Origin: an uncultured Collinsella sp.
GTDB taxonomy: Bacteria; Actinomycetota; Coriobacteriia; Coriobacteriales; Coriobacteriaceae
Direction of reading: 5' to 3'
Length of the DNA: 5,785 nucleotides
Assembly: GCA_902494545.1 (NCBI GenBank)
Contig: CABUTP010000106.1
Location: 1 to 5,785, forward strand
Shown here in pieces: positions 3,328 to 5,785 of this stretch. A model generated the notes under the pieces. That model had not been told where the DNA came from. It did no database searches and was given only the letters and a program-made list of their open reading frames with translations. Position 1 is the first letter of the stretch. Every line of letters begins with the position of its first letter. The translations under genes and the position numbers were made by a program.

Positions 3328-5785
3328 CTACTCCCCCAGCAGCGCTTTCTCCGGCGTGATCGGCAGCGAGCGAACCTGATGGCCGGTGGCGTGTGCCACG
3401 GCCGAGGCCACTGCGGCGAGTGGCGTGTTAATAACGACCTCGCCAATCGACTTGGCACCAAACGGACCCGTCGGCTCGTAGCTCGGCTCAAAGGCCACGC
3501 GAATGCTGCCGATATCCAGGCGCGTGGGCAGCTTGTAGCTCATAAAGTTGCCGGTGCGCAGGCGGCCGCGCTCATCGTGCTCGACTATCTCGTAGAGTGC
3601 GTGACCGATACCTTGAGCAATGCCGCCCTCGGCCTGGACGCGCGCGAGCGCCTCGTTGATCACGGTGCCGCAGTCAACGGCGGCGACGTAATCCACAACG
3701 GTCACCTTGCCGGTGGCCTTGTCGACCTCGACCTCGGCAATGCCGGCCATAAACGGCGGGGGCGAAACGGGCAGGCAGGCAGAGGCATGCGAGGTGAGCG
3801 CGTCGCCGCCCGCAATGTTCTTGACGCACAGGTTGGCAAAGTCGCGCAGCGTGAGGTAGCGGTTCTGCTCGCGCGCGGCGCGCTCGTCGGACAGGCGCAC
3901 GTACTGGCCATCAAAGACCACGTCGGCGGCGTCCACGTCCCACATCTGGGCGGCCTTGGCGCAGATCTTCTCACGCAGCTCGGTCGCGGCGTTCTTGGCG
4001 GCAAGGCCCGTCACGTAGGTACCGGAGCTCGCGTACGAGCCGGCGTCGAACGGCGACACATCGGTGTCCACGCCGCGCACCACAATGAGCGAGCTCTCCA
4101 CACCCAGCTCCTCGGCGGCAATCTGCGCCAGGATCGTGTCGACGCCCATGCCGTTATCGGTGGCGCCGGTGCCGATGGTAATGAAGCCGTCCTCTTCCAG
4201 GCGCATGTCGATGCCGGCGATGTCCACGTTGGAAATGCCCGAGCCCTGCATGGTGAGCGCGCAGCCCAGGGCGCGCACGCGGTCGCCCAGGTCCACGGCC
4301 AGCGGCTTGTCGCGCCAGCCGATCATGTCCATCGCACGCAGCAGGCAGCGGTCGAGCGCGCAGGCATTGAGCTTCTCGTTGTAGTACTGCGGCATGGTCT
4401 CGCCCTCGCGCACGATGTTCTTAAGGCGCAGGTCGGCGGGGTCCATGTGCAACATGTCGGCAAGCTCGTTGACGGCGCTCTCCACGGCAAACTGGCCCTG
4501 GGTGGCACCGTAGCCGCGATACGCGCCGCCGCGGTTGGTGTTGGTGTAGACGGCGTCCCACCTAAAGCGGCTCGCCTTCACATGGTTGTAGATGGGCAGG
4601 CTCTTGTGGCCCGAGAGGCCGATCGTCGTGGTGGCATGCTCGCCGTACGCACCGGCGTTGGACAACGTGTGCAGGTCGATGGCCGTGATGGTGCCGTCGT
4701 TCATGGCGCCCAGCTTGACGGTCATCTGCATCTGGTGACGCGAGTTGCCCGCAGTGATGGTCTCCTCACGGGTGTAGCAGCAATAGCTCGGACGGCCAGT
4801 CTGCTGGGTCACGAATGCCACGAAGATCTCGCAGCACCCCGTCTGCTTGGAGCCAAAGCCGCCGCCGATGCGCGGCTTAATAACTTGCACCTGCGACTGC
4901 GGAATGTCGAGCGACTGCGCGACCATGCGGCGCACGTGGAAGGGCACCTGCGTAGAGGTGGTCACCGAGATGCGGCCGAACGCGTCGGTCGTCGCGAAGG
5001 CACGGAAGGTTTCCATGGGCGCGGTCTGCGTGGCCTGGCTGGTGTAAGTGCGCTCAAAGACGATGTCGCTCTGGGCGAAGGCCTCGTCCAGATCGCCAAA
5101 ATCACTGGTACCGCTGCACACCAGATTGCGAGCAACGTCGCCGCCCTGCGGGAACATAAAGGTCACGTCGCCCTCGGGGTGGACCACGATGTCGTTATCG
5201 AGTGCCTGGGTAAAGTCGAGCAGCGGCTCGAGCACCTCGTAGTCGACCTTGATGAGCTTGAGTGCCTTATCGGCGGCTTCCTCGGTCTCGGCGGCGACGA
5301 TCGCCACCTCCTCGTTTTGGTAACGGACGAGGTTCTCGAGAATCAGGCGGTCGTAGGGACTCGGCTGCGGATAGCTCTGGCCGGCAATGGTAAAGCGCCG
5401 CTTGGGCACGTCCTCGTAGGTGTAGACGCCCACCACGCCGGGCACCTTCAGGGCGCGCGACGTATCGATGGAGCGAATCTTGGCGCGGGCATACGGGCTG
5501 CGCTTGAGCTTGACGATCAGGGCGCCGGCGGGCACCAGGTCGCCCGTGTAGACGGGACGACCCTCGAGCAGGGCCTTCGAGTCCTTCTTGGGCTGCTTGT
5601 GGGTGATCTGCTTGTAGGAGACACCGTCGCAGCTGGTGTCGTTGACCGGCAGCTCGCGCATCTCAAAGCCCACCTGCACGCCGGACTCGTTGAGAAAGCG
5701 CACGATAGCGCGCAGCTGGCTCTCGTAGCCGCTGCAACGGCAAAGGTTGCCGGCAAGCTGACGTGAGAGCTCCTCGCGCGTGGCG
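3328..5785 (-). CDS. Molybdenum hydroxylase, fused [2Fe-2S]/molybdopterin-binding protein, XdhD-like (N-terminus beyond the window)
   Basis: This is a member of the xanthine dehydrogenase family, which hydroxylates purines or related N-heterocycles at a molybdopterin centre and passes electrons through iron-sulfur clusters. The first visible residues, TREELSRQLAGNLCRCSGY, are the C-terminal end of a [2Fe-2S] subunit, with Cys15 and Cys17 (counting from the first visible residue) as two ligands of the second cluster. The frame runs without a stop into a full molybdopterin-binding subunit, 818 residues visible in all. Mo-domain motifs are STQVPF (Gln279), GGGFGSKQ (307-314), RGYGATQ (423-429), GTGATDNGMG and GPFGAKSIGE, whose final Glu782 matches the catalytic base. 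A GTG at 5703-5701 lacks a ribosome binding site and lies inside the Fe-S domain, so it is not a start. The fusion resembles E. coli XdhD (YgfN) and the family annotated as putative selenate reductase Mo subunit or selenium-dependent hydroxylase. Substrate is not determined by the sequence; no FAD domain or accessory genes are visible. Confidence 0.92.
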   Translation of the reverse strand, partial: ATREELSRQLAGNLCRCSGYESQLRAIVRFLNESGVQVGFEMRELPVNDTSCDGVSYKQITHKQPKKDSKALLEGRPVYTGDLVPAGALIVKLKRSPYARAKIRSIDTSRALKVPGVVGVYTYEDVPKRRFTIAGQSYPQPSPYDRLILENLVRYQNEEVAIVAAETEEAADKALKLIKVDYEVLEPLLDFTQALDNDIVVHPEGDVTFMFPQGGDVARNLVCSGTSDFGDLDEAFAQSDIVFERTYTSQATQTAPMETFRAFATTDAFGRISVTTSTQVPFHVRRMVAQSLDIPQSQVQVIKPRIGGGFGSKQTGCCEIFVAFVTQQTGRPSYCCYTREETITAGNSRHQMQMTVKLGAMNDGTITAIDLHTLSNAGAYGEHATTTIGLSGHKSLPIYNHVKASRFRWDAVYTNTNRGGAYRGYGATQGQFAVESAVNELADMLHMDPADLRLKNIVREGETMPQYYNEKLNACALDRCLLRAMDMIGWRDKPLAVDLGDRVRALGCALTMQGSGISNVDIAGIDMRLEEDGFITIGTGATDNGMGVDTILAQIAAEELGVESSLIVVRGVDTDVSPFDAGSYASSGTYVTGLAAKNAATELREKICAKAAQMWDVDAADVVFDGQYVRLSDERAAREQNRYLTLRDFANLCVKNIAGGDALTSHASACLPVSPPPFMAGIAEVEVDKATGKVTVVDYVAAVDCGTVINEALARVQAEGGIAQGIGHALYEIVEHDERGRLRTGNFMSYKLPTRLDIGSIRVAFEPSYEPTGPFGAKSIGEVVINTPLAAVASAVAHATGHQVRSLPITPEKALLGE

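Noticed and set aside
5701..5703. GTG as the start of a stand-alone molybdenum subunit
   Set aside because: There is no ribosome binding site before it, and the frame upstream encodes the conserved CRC end of a [2Fe-2S] domain, so the true start lies beyond the window.
3289..5766. An 825-codon open frame on the plus strand opposite the molybdenum hydroxylase gene
   Set aside because: It is a mirror frame kept open by GC-rich third positions on the true strand. Its translation is low-complexity Gly/Ala/Val/His/Leu without family motifs, and the minus frame has clear motifs throughout.

Overview
The window is GC-rich, compact bacterial DNA in which every gene I can support lies on the minus strand. 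The order of transcription is from high to low coordinates: a fused iron-sulfur/molybdenum hydroxylase, tRNA-Leu(UAG), trigger factor (tig), clpP and clpX. GC-rich codon use, AGGAGG-type ribosome binding sites and long acidic insertions in ClpX fit a high-GC Gram-positive. A single clpP between tig and clpX, next to a purine-type molybdenum hydroxylase, suggests an anaerobic gut actinomycete of the Coriobacteriia, such as Collinsella or a relative. That placement is inference from gene order and protein flavour, not from a database match.

Region by region: 5785-3328 holds the 3' part of a molybdenum hydroxylase whose reading frame begins, at the window edge, inside the C-terminus of a [2Fe-2S] subunit and runs unbroken into the molybdopterin-binding subunit. 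It is followed by a GC-rich hairpin that probably ends its transcript. At 3187-3104 lies tRNA-Leu(UAG) with an encoded CCA end, an extended -10 promoter upstream and a terminator-like hairpin downstream. At 3015-1714 lies tig, with a strong ribosome binding site overlapping its apparent N-terminal codons. The 160-base gap before clpP (1713-1552) holds a short dyad next to a -10-like hexamer and a perfect 11-bp inverted repeat. clpP (1551-931) and clpX (929 to the left edge) are separated by one base, and clpX uses a ribosome binding site inside clpP.

Together tig, clpP and clpX are a protein quality-control cluster: a ribosome-bound chaperone for new chains, a barrel-shaped serine protease, and the AAA+ unfoldase that feeds it. 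The hydroxylase is a separate metabolic unit, probably acting on purines or similar N-heterocycles. No mobile element, CRISPR array or selenocysteine element was seen, and there is no gene-free stretch over 300 bases. The less ordinary points are the domain fusion in the hydroxylase and its Glu-to-Gln active-site change, the eroded FKBP domain of trigger factor, the acidic insertions in ClpX, and the structured leader of clpP. I found no clear evidence of a wholly new system.
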